Of a DNA stretch of 64,000 nucleotides, positions 24,519 to 36,557 are shown in pieces. Origin of the DNA: Blastomussa wellsi (lineage: Eukaryota; Cnidaria; Anthozoa; Scleractinia; Plerogyridae); the NCBI GenBank assembly GCA_947652115.1, contig OX393561.1, positions 43,718,233 to 43,782,232 of the forward strand. The letters run 5' to 3'. Numbering within the stretch: the first letter of the stretch is position 1; each line of letters begins with the position of its first letter. The notes under the pieces are model-generated. The model did no database searches. It was given only the letters and a program-made list of their open reading frames with translations, and had not been told where the DNA came from. The position numbers and the translations under genes were made by a program.

Positions 24519-26379
24519 GTTAAAGGCTATCGACCTTACATAAGTCTTCTAATAGTGAAACACTGTTACATATACTCGAGAACTCAGTGACTGTACTCCT
24601 ATCGTCGGGATGTTGCTTTGTTACTGTTTGTGTGGTAAGTGCAATGCGGTTTGAATTGAAGTCTAAACAAATTTTCTGCTTGCCAAAATATTTATTCAGT
24701 ACTAGCTGTGAATCGGTCAAATCAGGTGCAAGAAATTTCTTGTCGACTTTCTAACCTGTAGAAGCAAACATGGAACACTGACCACGTGCAAGCGAAGGAG
24801 AATATTAGTCTGACTCGATCGTCTTCAAAGCTAGCGTGTCAATTCTATACACAAAAACAAATCAGCAGCTGTTTATGCGCATTTGAATTAACAGCGGAGA
24901 GGCATCCTTATTCTATCGAATTGGCGTTGCATAAATTATCATGCATTCACGTTCCCATCGCATTTCACTATTTGACGACCAGTTGAAAGTTTGCGGACTT
25001 ACAACAGAAATTCCAAAGGGAGTTGACTGATTTCTTTTTCGAAACAGCGTTTTATGGTTTGCGGTGGACGTTTACCATTTAGTATGAGGCTCTGTTCTCG
25101 CCGTTTTTCATTATCTACTTCAATATAAATGGTAATTAGGCTATTTAGGCACGTTTCGTAAACTCGGAGTCCCCTGGGGTGATTTGCCAGCCTTTGGTGG
25201 TGAGTCACAAAAATGGCGACAACGAGCATTCAGAGAATTTAAGGACGTTCGCGCAAAAATTTTCTACCATTGATTTTTTTGCTGAAAATTTTACCACTGT
25301 GAGATAATGCGTAATTGATGTCAGAAATGTAAACAAAAATGGGGGTCATTGACTTCGTTTTGGAGATAATATGCCCAGAAGAACACCCGAAGTCTGAAAA
25401 ATCGCACTTGGTTAGCGAATACGGCTACAGTGTCTGTAAGCACAAAAATATTGCAAATACGTCTTATTGAATGAACGTGTCTCTGCCAAATGTTGTTTAA
25501 ATGGACCCATAAAGTGAATTTATTCAATTGGTGTGGTTCCATAAAGAAAAAATTCACATTTAGCGACCACAGTTCCACTCGCCTAACAGTCGCAAGATGC
25601 AGGATTCGATGCCCTGTGGGCAGGAAACTATAAAAATTTTTAATCTTCCCACATTGAATTTTTTGATCATTTTTTGACAATCTGCCGAGAATTGTAAATA
25701 AAATCAGTTCATGGAAACAAAAGTAGGGGTCACCGACCCGTTAAGAGAGTAAAACTACCAGCAAAGCTACGAAACGGCGTCTGGCCTTTTACGAGAACGG
25801 AAGTGTGTCACCTGGCAGATTCTAGGCAGACAAGAAAAAAAAGTGAAGAAACATTTTAACGCAGTAAAATGTCAATATCAAAGAAAGTACGGATGGACAA
25901 ACAACATTTATTTACTTATACCAGAAGTACAGCAAAAAGACTGAAGTGAAGAAAAAATACATTTATTTTAAACTTACAACATTTGAAATATGGTATTAGC
26001 TGCCTATAACAACCATACGTCTAAAACATTTAAGAAATTATCTAAATGATACAATTAATTAAATTACGGCCGCGTGTATTAAATGTAAAGCAAGAGCATC
26101 CTAATAAGAAATAAAGATAAAAAATAGCAAATATTACAACAGGGAAGAAAAATAATAAAAATAATAATAATAATAATTCATTATGAAAACCAATGATATT
26201 TATAACACCAAGACAAGCAATAGTAGAGCTATTTACAATCTAATATAGTAATATATAGATTTAGCCAAGCCTCAAAGCGGAGCTCCATACCTGAAGAGCC
26301 CATCACGCTCGTTTGTGAAAATGCCTTCACAGCCGAAATAATTAAACGCCAACTCCAAAATCAGAAATTCCGCTGAAAA

Positions 26380-26732
26380 CATGGATTATAATCCGTTTTA
26401 TTATGTAGACGTGAGTGTTTTTCTGGGAATTACACCACTCGTAAAATTCATACGAAACTACATCTGGGACCGTAGTGTCGTATTTTACATATCTTCACTA
26501 GTGAGGATATCGATGACGTCATTTCCCGCCTTGCACGATTCAGTTTGTGTACTTGTCTATATAATAAAAAGAAAATTACACGTTAGCTCAAAGATATGAA
26601 TTTTATTTTCTCGTGGCAAGGAAAATATCTCACTCGTTCGCTGCGCTCACTCGTGAGATATTGTTCTTGCCACTCGAACATAAAATTCATATCTTCTCTC
26701 CACCGTGTAATATCCTCTATTTATAATCCATG
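26380..26732. mobile_element. TIR element (MITE) with internal palindrome
   Basis: Terminal CATGGATTATAA at 26380-26391 is mirrored by TTATAATCCATG at 26721-26732. Inside, arms around 26590-26635 and 26655-26698 (AAAGATATGAATTTTAT ... ATAAAATTCATATCTT, with ATATCTCACTCG near the centre) form a second fold-back. No transposase is encoded. Confidence 0.75.
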
Positions 26733-26744
26733 CTGAGAACGACA

Positions 26745-26925
26745 TGAAAAATTACGAAATCCTGCCAGAAGGTAGAAAAAATTCGGACTTGAGCCCGCCA
26801 ATGCCTGGTCAGTGGTCATCGTGACATCGATGAGTTCTAACCTGAGCCTGCGAAAAGGTCACGTGCTACTGGTCAGCGGATACCTTCTTTTGACAGCTGT
26901 CGATTGACCATAACATGGCAACGAT
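26745..26925 (+). repeat. Dispersed repeat, copy 1
   Basis: The sequence contains GCCTGGTCAG, GTTCTAACCTGAG, GGTCAGCGGATACCT and GACAGCTGTC. The same ordered words occur in reverse complement at about 55060-55225 inside CENP-T intron 4. This marks two diverged copies of one interspersed family. Confidence 0.65.
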
Positions 26926-28954
26926 GAAAGCTTATGGTAACCTTTATTAAAATTGTTAACCACGGTCTTGCTCTCTTTGGACTATGGCCGCAATATTGAT
27001 ATTGAGGCAACGTCGTTCGTACGTACTTTGCACGCGCCCGCGAGTCGTGCCGCTTGCATTTTGACAATAACAAATGAAAGGCATGGTTCTCCTATTTGTA
27101 CTTTGTATGCGTGCTTGGTTCTTCTATTTCTATGGGTATGGGGCTCCGCTTTGCGGCCCATCGCCCGGTCTGTAGGTCTGTATGATTTCCCTTTAGGGGG
27201 TTTTCAAAACTGTTAGGCTGGTCAGTTTTCAAAGTTTATTTCGTTTGTTTATAACTTTTACTTATAATGTCTGGAAAATATATCTCTTTGTACTTAATGA
27301 ACTTCTCAAATTGTTATCAGGACGTTAATTACAGTTTTTTTAGATCAGCCACCACAGCTGCTGCTTATAAACATCTCAAATTTATACAATTCTTCGCTTC
27401 CAAGCTAAAAGCTAAAGGCAGTCACTAAAACGTCAAGCCTTGTGCGCCATGTTTACATAGACATTATGATTTCGCGAGAAATTGTTATAAAGTTTTTCAA
27501 TCTCGTTCCCTGAGGCCGCTATCCATTAGGTTAGCACAAAGAATCGAGACCTCTGGGCGAGACTAAAGGCGGCCAAATATGATTGGCTGTTTAAACCTTC
27601 TCTTAGAACTTGCAGAAATTCTTATTCGTGTAAATGGTGGGAAGAAAAGTGTTTTCTAGCGAAGCTCTTACAAGTTTTTCGTGAATAGTTTTAGGTGGCT
27701 CACTTCCGCCGTGGGAAAAAGTAGTCAAAGCTTCGTACGTACCGTTGAAAATCGCCAGTTGTTTTCCTAACATTACGTGCTGTCACTTGCAAGTCACGAA
27801 TTTTGTCTGAGAGGTTTCCCATGCAAGTTAGTTCCTTGCCGCCATTTTGTAAAGGAAACAATAATTCCATATTAGGAGCATCTCTTGTTCGCCTAGTCCA
27901 ATCAGAACTCGAATTTGATTTGAGCATCGATGCGCGACTTTTCAAGCCGAAAGCAATATTTGGAGCGAATACGGGTTCAATTTTCCAATAATCAATTCAT
28001 TAATGTACTCTAGGGGGTACGCTTCACTTGGTTTGACTGTAAATCGGAAATTCACTGCGATGATCATTTCTCACTTTCTTTAATTAATCTTTTTTGTCAT
28101 CATACAGGATTTTGTCTGCTGCTCAAGCCACTGATAACAGAAGGTAAAATCTAGAGGATTATATATGCTCGTCATGCATTTATGAAAATACATTAGCGGA
28201 GGCAAATCCTCCGTTGTTATTCTTTGTTGGCAACTCATCGACAGATCTTGGAAAAAGAGGAAATAATTATAATAATTACCCAAGGGTTGTAAGTGTGATA
28301 TGATGTTTATTTGAGTCAGCTAAAAGAATTATCTAAACACAAACTGACTGTAATTTGAAGCAGTGTTGAACAATACTTGTCTAAATTATAGAAAATTAAT
28401 CTAGAATGGTTTTTAGACTTTTACGTAAGTGTTGAAAGTAATTTGCGTTTGTCTAATTAGTTTTTACTACTAGTTATTGCGCGCGTCATTTTCAGAAAAC
28501 GGACCTCATATCCCGTTGACGCCTTGATTTTTTAAGACTTTTTAAATTTCCCATTGCTCATGTTGAAACGTTCACTGCAACTGACAATCATTCCTTATTT
28601 TCAGGTAGCAGGTCCTTTCTGTTGATAATATCTGAATATGAAATGATCAGTTTACTATGACACGAGTGGAACAAAATTTATGATCTTTCATATTTACCAC
28701 ACTCATGTTGTTTTTAAAACAGTTGTCATGAAGGTCTTCGGAACCTCTAATTTCATTGAGTCTTGATACCACGAAGCTCTATTGTTTTAGGACTAGGTCC
28801 ATTGTTATTATTGTTTGTCTATAATTTTCCCAGCCAATCCTCTGAGACATTCCGAGGCGCTTCGTGGCGACCCTTTTGAAATTGTCGATCTAAACGGTAT
28901 ATATGCAGGACACATGTCATATATGAACCTGGTAAATGTCCTCAGCTCACCAGG

Positions 28955-29030
28955 GGTTTTCGTAGCTCAGTTGGTTGGAGCGCCCTACCGTTGACTGAGA
29001 GGTCATGGGTTCGAATCCTGTGGAGAACTG
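28955..29030 (+). pseudogene. tRNA-like sequence (degenerate tRNA or SINE head)
   Basis: It has a D-arm (GCTCAGTTGGTTGGAGC), a T-arm (GGGTTCGAATCC) and a 7-bp acceptor stem closed with G-U pairs (GGTTTTC with GAGAACT). A T-run follows, as for a Pol III terminator. The anticodon stem does not pair properly, so no isotype can be assigned. It is either a decayed tRNA or the head of a tRNA-derived SINE. It sits about 115 bp upstream of the first recognised exon of the CUB gene. Confidence 0.6.
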
Positions 29031-29144
29031 GGTTTTTTTCTGTTCCACGCTCATGTCATACCTGATCATTTAATCTTACCATTTATTCCCCGAGCTAAAA
29101 ATTCACATCTTTATATTTACAAAAGCTGGTTTTTGTTGTTTCAG

Positions 29145-32100
29145 CAACCATGGAAACGTGCAAGAGTCAAGGGGCAAACGACATTATTCACCTGACTAAA
29201 GAACAAGGAGCACTTGAAATGTTGAATTCTTCATCGCCTTCAAAAACCGTGGTTAAGTGTATAACGTGGATAATATCTGTACCAGAGGGACTCGTTGTGA
29301 AGTTAAGAGTTATAGGGTTCATCTATTGGGATCGCAGTTGTGATAATTTAGTTGTTCAAATTCGTGATGGCCAAAATTCTTCCGGTGATGCATTTGGAAC
29401 TCTATGTGGACTTGGCCAAAATACTGCGACACTCTTTTCCAGCGGTCGTCACCTTTGGGTTCAGTTGCAGTCTTCAAAAGCTGAAATCTATGCTGTTTAT
29501 GAAGCTGTTAAGCAGTGTAAGGTTTATAGATTCGTAAATAAGCCATGCCAACTGTATCATGCTAGGATCCTCTTTTGCGAAATTGTTTTGCACCTGATAA
29601 AGGCATGCTAACAAAGCAGATGAGCGCGAGCTTATCTGCTTTGTTGATTCAAATTTTAGATCATCATCATCAGGCAATAATAATTTAATATAAAAGCTAG
29701 AAATTATCACGAGAAAATACGTATACAGATTAATCTTCTATAATTTAAAATATGACTAACTGTTAAAGAAAGTAAACTAAATTAAAGCCTGTTTTACATG
29801 AATGCCGTGTCGGAATTAATTAGCAATCGTCGAAAATTATTCAGAGATGTTGCTTGCCTAGCAGCTGAGGATAGACTGTACCAGAGAACGGCACCAGTAT
29901 AGGGAAAGCTATTACCCTATTTACCCTGTAAAATATAGAAAAACTCTTTACCTATCACGACAACTATCGACAAGAACATATCAGCGGCGTGATAGCGCGT
30001 TGTGCAGTCAAATATTTGGTAGGGGGGACAGAAAGGGGTCAGAAGGGATGATCATTTGACAGAGGCGAGGATGGTCGAGGATGAAATTAAACCCCTAAAA
30101 AAACCAGTATGGGTGCGGCCAAAGCCCTTTCGACCCGTAAAAGATACCATTTTAAAACACAGCAAAAAAAGAGTAACAGAGGCTTTTAATGAAATCATCG
30201 AATGCTTTTACCTGTGAATAGACTTTAAAAGCATCGACACAAGTGCAGCCCAAGACAAGTTATAATTACACCATGTAAGAGCCCTTAGCCCTTCTTAGCA
30301 AAAGTTAAAATTATCATAACTCTCCATGTGCTTACTTGTGGTATTCTTCTATTTTTAGCTGTTGTGGGGTTGTGCAGAGGACCTCAAGACAATATCATCA
30401 CTTTGACCAACAAGACTGGAAGCATTTTCTCGCCGCTTTTTCCAAGTGACTTCCCCGCAGGCATTCAGTGTACTTGGGTGATAACAGTGCCCGAAGGACA
30501 CTTCGTGAAGCTCAGAATAAAGTCCTTCCTGCTGGATCGTTCTTGTTCTTATTCGTTTCTCCATATTTGGGATGGGCAGAATTCCACGAGTGAGTTGCTT
30601 AACAAGTTCTGCGGTGAGAAGTTTGAGCCCTCAGTGTTTTCCAGCGGTCGGCATCTTCGGATTCAGCTTGATTCCGTCCGGGTTTTCCATCCACCTGCAA
30701 GCTTCATTGATTATCACGCGCCTGGCTTCTATGCTTTTTATGAAACAGTAAAGCAAGGTAACTGCAAGTTGTAATCTTAACGTCCCTTCTTTGGTATTAA
30801 GTATAATATTTTTGTACGTGAAAGAGCATCTTCCTTGGAATAGCCTCCTTGTAGTCGTGTCTTCCTTCGTTATGATCACACGTGAGGTAAAAAGAGACGG
30901 TTGCACGTAGGTTACCAGGGGAACTCAGACCTTCGTCTTATTGCGCAAGGGAGAGAGTCTGGTGGTTAACGCGTTGGTCTGGTATGGTATGTGATATTTC
31001 TCAAACTCATTAATAGTTCATCAAGTTAAAACAAAGAAAATCATAACCGTGAAGGGGGGTTTGGAAACCCGGTCTTAATTAAATAGATTTTGACGATTTT
31101 ATTTCCCCGTTTAGTCCTTATACCTTGGTTTTTGTTTCGGTTGAGCAGATGTATCAAACACTCGAGACATCATCGGCTATCCAAACACCTCGAATTGCGT
31201 CAAAAATACCCCGCATCGCGTCGTATTTTCTGACTCTCTTCTCGGTGTCTATCGTGTTTGATATATAGTACTGGCGAATGAAGTAAAACTTGGGAAGCGG
31301 GTACATCGTCGTACGATCCGGGGGTCGAGGGGGCTGCAGCCCCGACATCCGGTATTAAAAATTGTGGGCACTATTCGGGAACAAACAGCAGTTGGAAGAA
31401 AACTAAGGGCCTGATTACATGAGCCGGGCGGGCCCGGTTTGCCGGGATGGTTTGCTTTGTCGGCTAACCGGGCTTGGCCCGGTTGTCATGTAAGTTAATT
31501 TTTGTTGCGTTTAACAGACGTGCCGAGATCTCGGGACACTGAAACAAGCCCGGCTCATGTAATCAGGCCCTAAGAAAAATGCTAAAATTCTTGGTTTTCA
31601 CGTGACGTCATAAAATTTTAAAAACAAAATTCGCTAGGCCTGCTTCATTTTTATTGTCACCACGTGAAAGAAATCCTAAAAATATATCTATTCACAAGTT
31701 TCCAGCTAGATAGTATCCTTTGTGTTCGAAATACAGCATGTTGAATTTTCGAGATTTCCGCCGTACGTGACTTCACGATGGCGCCGTGAGAAAGCTGTCG
31801 TGCGATAAGGAAAGGTCTTTTCGCAAATTTTTTTTTGGCAGTTTAAACAGTTCAAGTATCAGGAAAGATGTGTATGTGTATATACACTTGATCGTGAGGA
31901 AAGAGCAGTCGCTTTCATAGCAAAAGTCAGTGCCAGATGTTTTCTTTGATTTCCATACTGAGCTCTATAAATTTGCGAGAAATGCTTCAGCAAATAACTC
32001 ACGGATGGTGTACTTCACAGACCTGAGACTGATGAATGAATGAACTGACTACAGAAAGGCTGACCGTACAGTTGGGATTGACAAATGTATTTTTCCAATA

Positions 32101-33118
32101 TTTCGTGGGGCACATTACATTAGTCAATCCCAAGTGTACGGTCAGCCTTTCTGTATTCATTTCTTTTAATAAGTTATATTTGCTGATCCGATCCAACCAG
32201 GATCCGGTGCCGTTGGCCCTTTCTGAAATTAATAAACAGTGTTGCTTTTTTAATGCAATTTTTGGGCGTTTGTATACCGGGTGGATCCTCACACATTTGG
32301 GAATTGTGTAATTTTTTGGGCAGGTAGGTCACAACGCTTCCCTCCCTCTCCACCCCCCAAGTTCAAAGGTGCCCGTGCGCCTATGGGTGGGTAACCATGC
32401 CACGGACTATTAGCATCCCATTCAATAGGCTCCTGTCCCTGGTAGCTTCATGCCAATCATTCGGAGATTAGCATTGCCTCGATGGACCACTACGGTGGAG
32501 TGAAGTCATTACCTTATTTCATACTTGCTATGTATCTTGAATTCTTTTTAGTACCAGCTCCGTTCGCCTGTATTGCGTCCTTACACAGTATTACATTAAA
32601 TTCTCCATCTGGCATCCTGGCTAGTTATAATTACCCTCTTCCTTATGACGATGCCATTGAATGCACCTGGCGATTCGATGTGGATTCTGATTACAGAGTT
32701 GTAGTGTCGTTCGACGTCTTCAATCTGTCCCTCTCCCCTGGGTGTTCTGTTGACTATGTGGAGTTTACAGACGCGAGGTATTGTGGGTCACAGAAACCTG
32801 CCCCCATTAGCTTAGACGGCAGTGACATGCGCATTAAGTTCAAGTCAAGCGGGAAGACCAAATACCCGGGTTTCAAGGCAAGCTACGAGACAAAGAGTAA
32901 GTATATGAATACATTCAAACTTATCACTAATGCGCATGATCCCTAACTTGTACGCTGTATGTTTCATTGTAGCTCTTACGTAAGCTCTTTCGATCAGTAT
33001 TAGCCCTATTAACTCCGTGACTTTAATTTGGTCAAGAAACAAGCCCTTAGATAGTTCAATTTTCATTTATAATGGATCTTGTAAGTTTTAACGTTTGTTT
33101 AAAACCTTGAATAAATAC

Positions 33119-33214
<96 letters not shown>

Positions 33215-34126
33215 CGTTATCGTTATCATTATCATTATTATTATTATCCAGGAAAGGCTTCTTTATATTGATGTATATCATTTTGTGACGTCAAATCACG
33301 AATAGACCCACGCCCCTTCTGATTCGGCCGTGTAACAAATGATGCACAGTTTTTCATAACGTTTGAATGCGAAAAATAGCCAGAATTTGGTAAAAAGGAG
33401 AAACGAAAGGTGCAATGCGTTTCAAACTGGTGCAAAGGTATATTTTAGCAAAAAAAAATATTTTGGGGTTAGGTGCACTTTAATAGTAAAATTGGAATAC
33501 TAGCTGCCAGGAATAACCATAAGGGCTAGCAGAGCCAGGCAGCCAGTTAACATCAGTATTAAATAGAAATAAAAATACAGGTCAGCAAGAAGATTGAAGT
33601 ACAAATGCACACACAAAAAAGAAAAAAAAGAAGAGGAAAAACGTAACGGTATTTCTATGCTATGAAGGAAGTCTAAAATAGTTAAAATTATATACGAATA
33701 CAAAATATAAATATAAGAAGAGCACACAATATCTACGGCAACTAGTAACAGCTCGAAACAGTGCTTCATCGGCTATTCAAACACCTCGAAGTTCGCTTTC
33801 AACTCTCTTCTCAGTGTTTGGAATGTGATGAAACACTAGTCTCTCCGTGTGTGATATATTACTGAAAGGAAAATCATCGCTTTCAAGACTGATGAGCCAT
33901 TTGTGATATAACATATTTAATATTTTTCCCAGGAACAGCTGCAGCGATTCTGAAGATTGTTGGAATTTGTCTTGGGGTTACACTGATTGCTTTGTGCGTG
34001 GTTACTAAATTCTGCTACAGATGCTGCAAGTCTGACCGTCAAAAGGAACGTTTTGTTAGTCAGATTAGAAACGTGGATACCGAGATCGAGGAGATAAATT
34101 CACAGGAACAAGACACCACAGTGTAA
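29145..34126 (+). CDS. Type I membrane protein with three CUB domains (5' exon missing)
   Basis: Four exons fit together: 29145-29516, 30359-30757, 32552-32896 and 33933-34126. Every junction is phase 1, the usual layout of shuffled CUB exons. Donors are GTAAGG, GTAACT and GTAAGT; acceptors are TTTCAG, TTTTTAG, TTTTTAG and TTCCCAG. Each of the first three exons encodes one CUB domain with the family hallmarks (C-x-W at strand 3; SC or GC before the calcium-site region; C-G; a FSSGRHL-type or SLDGSDMRI strand; YE-T-K ending). The last exon encodes one transmembrane helix (ILKIVGICLGVTLIALCVV), a juxtamembrane FCYRCCK palmitoylation-like motif and a short charged tail ending in DTTV. The model gives about 435 residues from the first CUB. 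The exon supplying a signal peptide was not found, so the start is open. The role is unknown; CUB domains usually bind proteins or glycans at the cell surface. AATAAA occurs at 34541-34546. Confidence 0.8.
31407..31570. mobile_element. Harbinger-type MITE with TAA target duplication
   Basis: A 164-bp element with a perfect 23-bp TIR starting GGGCCTGATTACATGAGCC. It is flanked by TAA on both sides (31404-31406 and 31571-31573). GGGCC termini and a TWA-type 3-bp duplication fit the PIF/Harbinger superfamily. It lies in intron 2 of the CUB gene. The interior is rich in CCCGG words that form further self-complementarity. Confidence 0.85.
32051..32154. repeat. Hairpin repeat, 32-bp arms
   Basis: Arm 32051-32082 (ACAGAAAGGCTGACCGTACA...) pairs with 32123-32154 with one mismatch around a 40-bp loop. 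It lies in intron 2 of the CUB gene. Confidence 0.85.
33119..33247 (+). repeat. (TTA)n microsatellite
   Basis: About 94 bp of uninterrupted TTA/ATT units, then TCGTTA/TCATTA variants, then TTA units again. It lies in intron 3 of the CUB gene. Confidence 0.97.
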
Positions 34127-35453
34127 CCAGTTTGATCGTAAAAAGTGTTCGAAATATTTTACTTGGAGAACTCTGAAAGCTATGCACTGGCAAAAGTTGG
34201 TATTATGATCAGCTCGTGAAAGCTTTAATGGCCTCTTTCCCCGCTCCTATCGCCCACCTTAAAATTAATATAAACATAATTTATGAAGGAAAATGACTTT
34301 CTCTGTGACTAAACCGAACTCTGGCTTTGTTCAGAAGTAATTTTGTTATCAGGCTTTATACCTATGGAACTCTCTAAAGAACGCAGCAACAAGAGTCATT
34401 TCTAACACAAAGGGACGGTGAAAGGCATACATTTCATATAATTTGCTCCATGCACCTTTTTATATTCAAAAACTCTATAAGAAAAACAAAACCACGGCTG
34501 CAAGACTTCGTGGAGCGTTAGATATTTTAAAGAACTGTAAAATAAACGCCTACTGATCCTTATGATTAAGATATAAAAAAACTGATACGAGATAAAAACT
34601 ATTTTGCCTCAGTTTTCATAGTCTCAGTTTCAGCAATTTGCATTTTATATTCAATTTGTTAAAGTCGTTTTCGTATTACTCAAAAGCTATGATACACTTT
34701 CTTTGAATATAATTAATTTTTATGTTTTATTTTGTTTAAAATTTGGAAGACACCATAGATTTAATTACGCACATAACAATATATTTACATTGCTTTAGAG
34801 TGGCTCGAGGATTGCTGTTTTAAGTATGAAATCGAAGGGAGGAAACAAGTTTATCTGCCATAGCGTTTTTTAGCGAATCAATAATCATTCATCACGTGAC
34901 TGTATTAGTCGAGCTAGTCAAACGAGCTTCAAGTACACATGGCTATGTACAGAGCCTAAATTAAAAGTGAAGCCACATATTTTTTACTGATTTTTGGAAT
35001 AATTTGAAAAAATGCTCTCATTGACAATAGTAGCGTACGCAACTACTCAAGAAACATGTCAAGAAAGATTTCATAGCCTAAATAAATGTCATAAATCAGA
35101 ATTAATCTTCAACTCCAAATATCAGAAATTCCGATGACGATGAAAAAAGTTCAGCAATTCGCCATGAACAAGTCTCTAACAATTGCACTACATATTTTTC
35201 AATTTTAATTCTTCTTATAATTGCTTCTTAAATTTTGCGTATACACGTGCACTGTATATGTTGTTGCTGTTTCGTTATAGTTGTAGTTGTTGTTGTTGTA
35301 GTTTGCGGTTTGTAGTTTGTGGTTTAAGTCCTTACACTGATTGTTAAAAATGTTTCAGTGTAGCTTCATTTTCCTTCTTGGCAACGTCTCGAAGAGGACA
35401 ACTTCATTAGTCAGTAGAAATTCCCCAAATAGGGCGTTAAGAATGGTTACAAT
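34127..35453. other. Region between the converging CUB and GPCR genes
   Basis: It holds the 3' UTR of the CUB gene (AATAAA at 34541-34546, + strand) and probably the 3' UTR of GPCR copy 2 (AATAAA on the minus strand at 34726-34731). A GTT/GTAGTT-rich patch lies at about 35260-35325. No other gene was seen. Confidence 0.5.
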
Positions 35454-36557
35454 TCATTTGGCGAATATCGAGGTGGGCTGAAGTTTGAAGTTTGGTCTTA
35501 ATTTTCCGGCAGGATGCACAAGTCGTGACGTCCCATTCGAAGTGAGTTCCTGTTCGCATGGGACGCTTGTTGCAAACAGCGAAGACTGAGTGACACTTAA
35601 CTGATCACGTGGTGACATAACTTCCGCGCGTTCAGGACCCACTAATTTACGTTTGCTGCGTACAAGGCGATGAATGAGCTGACAGATAGCCTCCCTGAAT
35701 CCAGACAGTCTCCGAGCATACACGAATGGATTGATCAGCGAGTTCAGTGTGACTAACACAAAGTGCATATCTCTTAACCAATGAATGACCTCGCAGCTGC
35801 AGATACTACACGTATTCATGAGGTAGATCATAATACACGCGGGGCCATAGCACGCCAGGAAGGCAAGTAACATCGTTAGGTGAGTCTTGATCAGTTTTCT
35901 CTCCCACGCCATGTTTCTTTCTTCTGCTTTCTTTCGTTCAGCATCGCCTTGATGCAAGTTGTTTAGTTCCCTGGCTTTCTGCTTCACAATCAGAAATATG
36001 CGAACATAGGTGAACGCCAAAATGAAAATCGCACAGAACAGCGTCAGAGTGGCGAAGATAAAGGCGTACGTGACGAAGCCAGTGACAAACAACAAGCCGC
36101 TGCTAGCAAATGACAAGACCCAGATGATGACCGAGGCTTGGAGTACACGTGTGTTGGTCATCTTAGCACGGTACCACAAGGGTGACGTAATGGCCAGGTA
36201 CCGGTCGATTGTGAGAATACACAGACTAAGAAGGGAGGCGGTGCAACACATGAAATAAATGAACTGTGACAGCCACGAATGACTGATTGACAGGCCGTGC
36301 GCCTCCCTCCAGTGCGTGAACATTGACAGCGGCTCGACCGTGGCACCCACGATTAGATCAGTGATGGCCAAGTTTAGGATGAGAAGGATGTAAGGAGTGC
36401 GGCGGAGATTCTTGTTAGGATCCAACAGAACTGATAGGATAATCAGCAGATTACCAGGAACTGTGAAAATGCAGAAAACTGCAGCTGTGGACAGAGTGGT
36501 GAGAGACACTTCCCTTGGCGCCCAGACTCCTTTACAGTGACTCGCTCCTAGACCCAT
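35454..36557 (-). CDS. Class A GPCR, MECA-like, copy 2, 367 aa
   Basis: This is the inverted partner of the receptor at 7850-8881. Residues 1 to ~290 match copy 1 except for about a dozen substitutions, and long stretches are identical even at silent sites. It shares the DRY motif, CYGP in TM6, NPFVY in TM7, the ECL3 cysteines (CSICSC), the missing TM3 cysteine and the very short ECL2. After SGFREAI the tail is unrelated to that of copy 1. It is longer (~75 residues), with basic KRK and serine/threonine-rich parts (SVTQSSLFATS), which could change G-protein or arrestin coupling. The 5' flank also differs. A CATTTACAG acceptor lies 14 bases before the start codon, so the 5' UTR is probably spliced here too. 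Ligand unknown. Confidence 0.9.
   Translation of the reverse strand: MGLGASHCKGVWAPREVSLTTLSTAAVFCIFTVPGNLLIILSVLLDPNKNLRRTPYILLILNLAITDLIVGATVEPLSMFTHWREAHGLSISHSWLSQFIYFMCCTASLLSLCILTIDRYLAITSPLWYRAKMTNTRVLQASVIIWVLSFASSGLLFVTGFVTYAFIFATLTLFCAIFILAFTYVRIFLIVKQKARELNNLHQGDAERKKAEERNMAWERKLIKTHLTMLLAFLACYGPACIMIYLMNTCSICSCEVIHWLRDMHFVLVTLNSLINPFVYARRLSGFREAICQLIHRLVRSKRKLVGPERAEVMSPRDQLSVTQSSLFATSVPCEQELTSNGTSRLVHPAGKLRPNFKLQPTSIFAK

Larger units (their letters stand above)
22656..29144. other. Gene-poor interval with MITEs and dispersed repeats
   Basis: Contains a perfect-TIR MITE (23064-23250), an unidentified minus-strand ORF pair (23726-24518), repeat-like sequence at about 25.24-25.85 kb, a TIR element (26380-26732) immediately followed by a dispersed repeat (about 26745-26925), and a tRNA-like sequence (28955-29030). 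The missing 5' exon of the CUB gene may lie here. Confidence 0.5.

Noticed and set aside
27074..27160. Possible signal-peptide exon for the CUB gene (MKGMVLLFVLC...)
   Set aside because: The only donor-like site (GTATGG) gives phase 2, while the next exon needs phase 1. No other evidence.
30328..30358. Apparent signal peptide (LTCGILLFLAVVGLC) before the second CUB exon
   Set aside because: The frame begins with GTG rather than ATG, and most of the hydrophobic run is the polypyrimidine tract and acceptor of the intron. Phase 1 splicing at 30359 fits better.
33099..33281. Poly-asparagine ORF on the minus strand
   Set aside because: It is a translation of the (TTA)n microsatellite in an intron.
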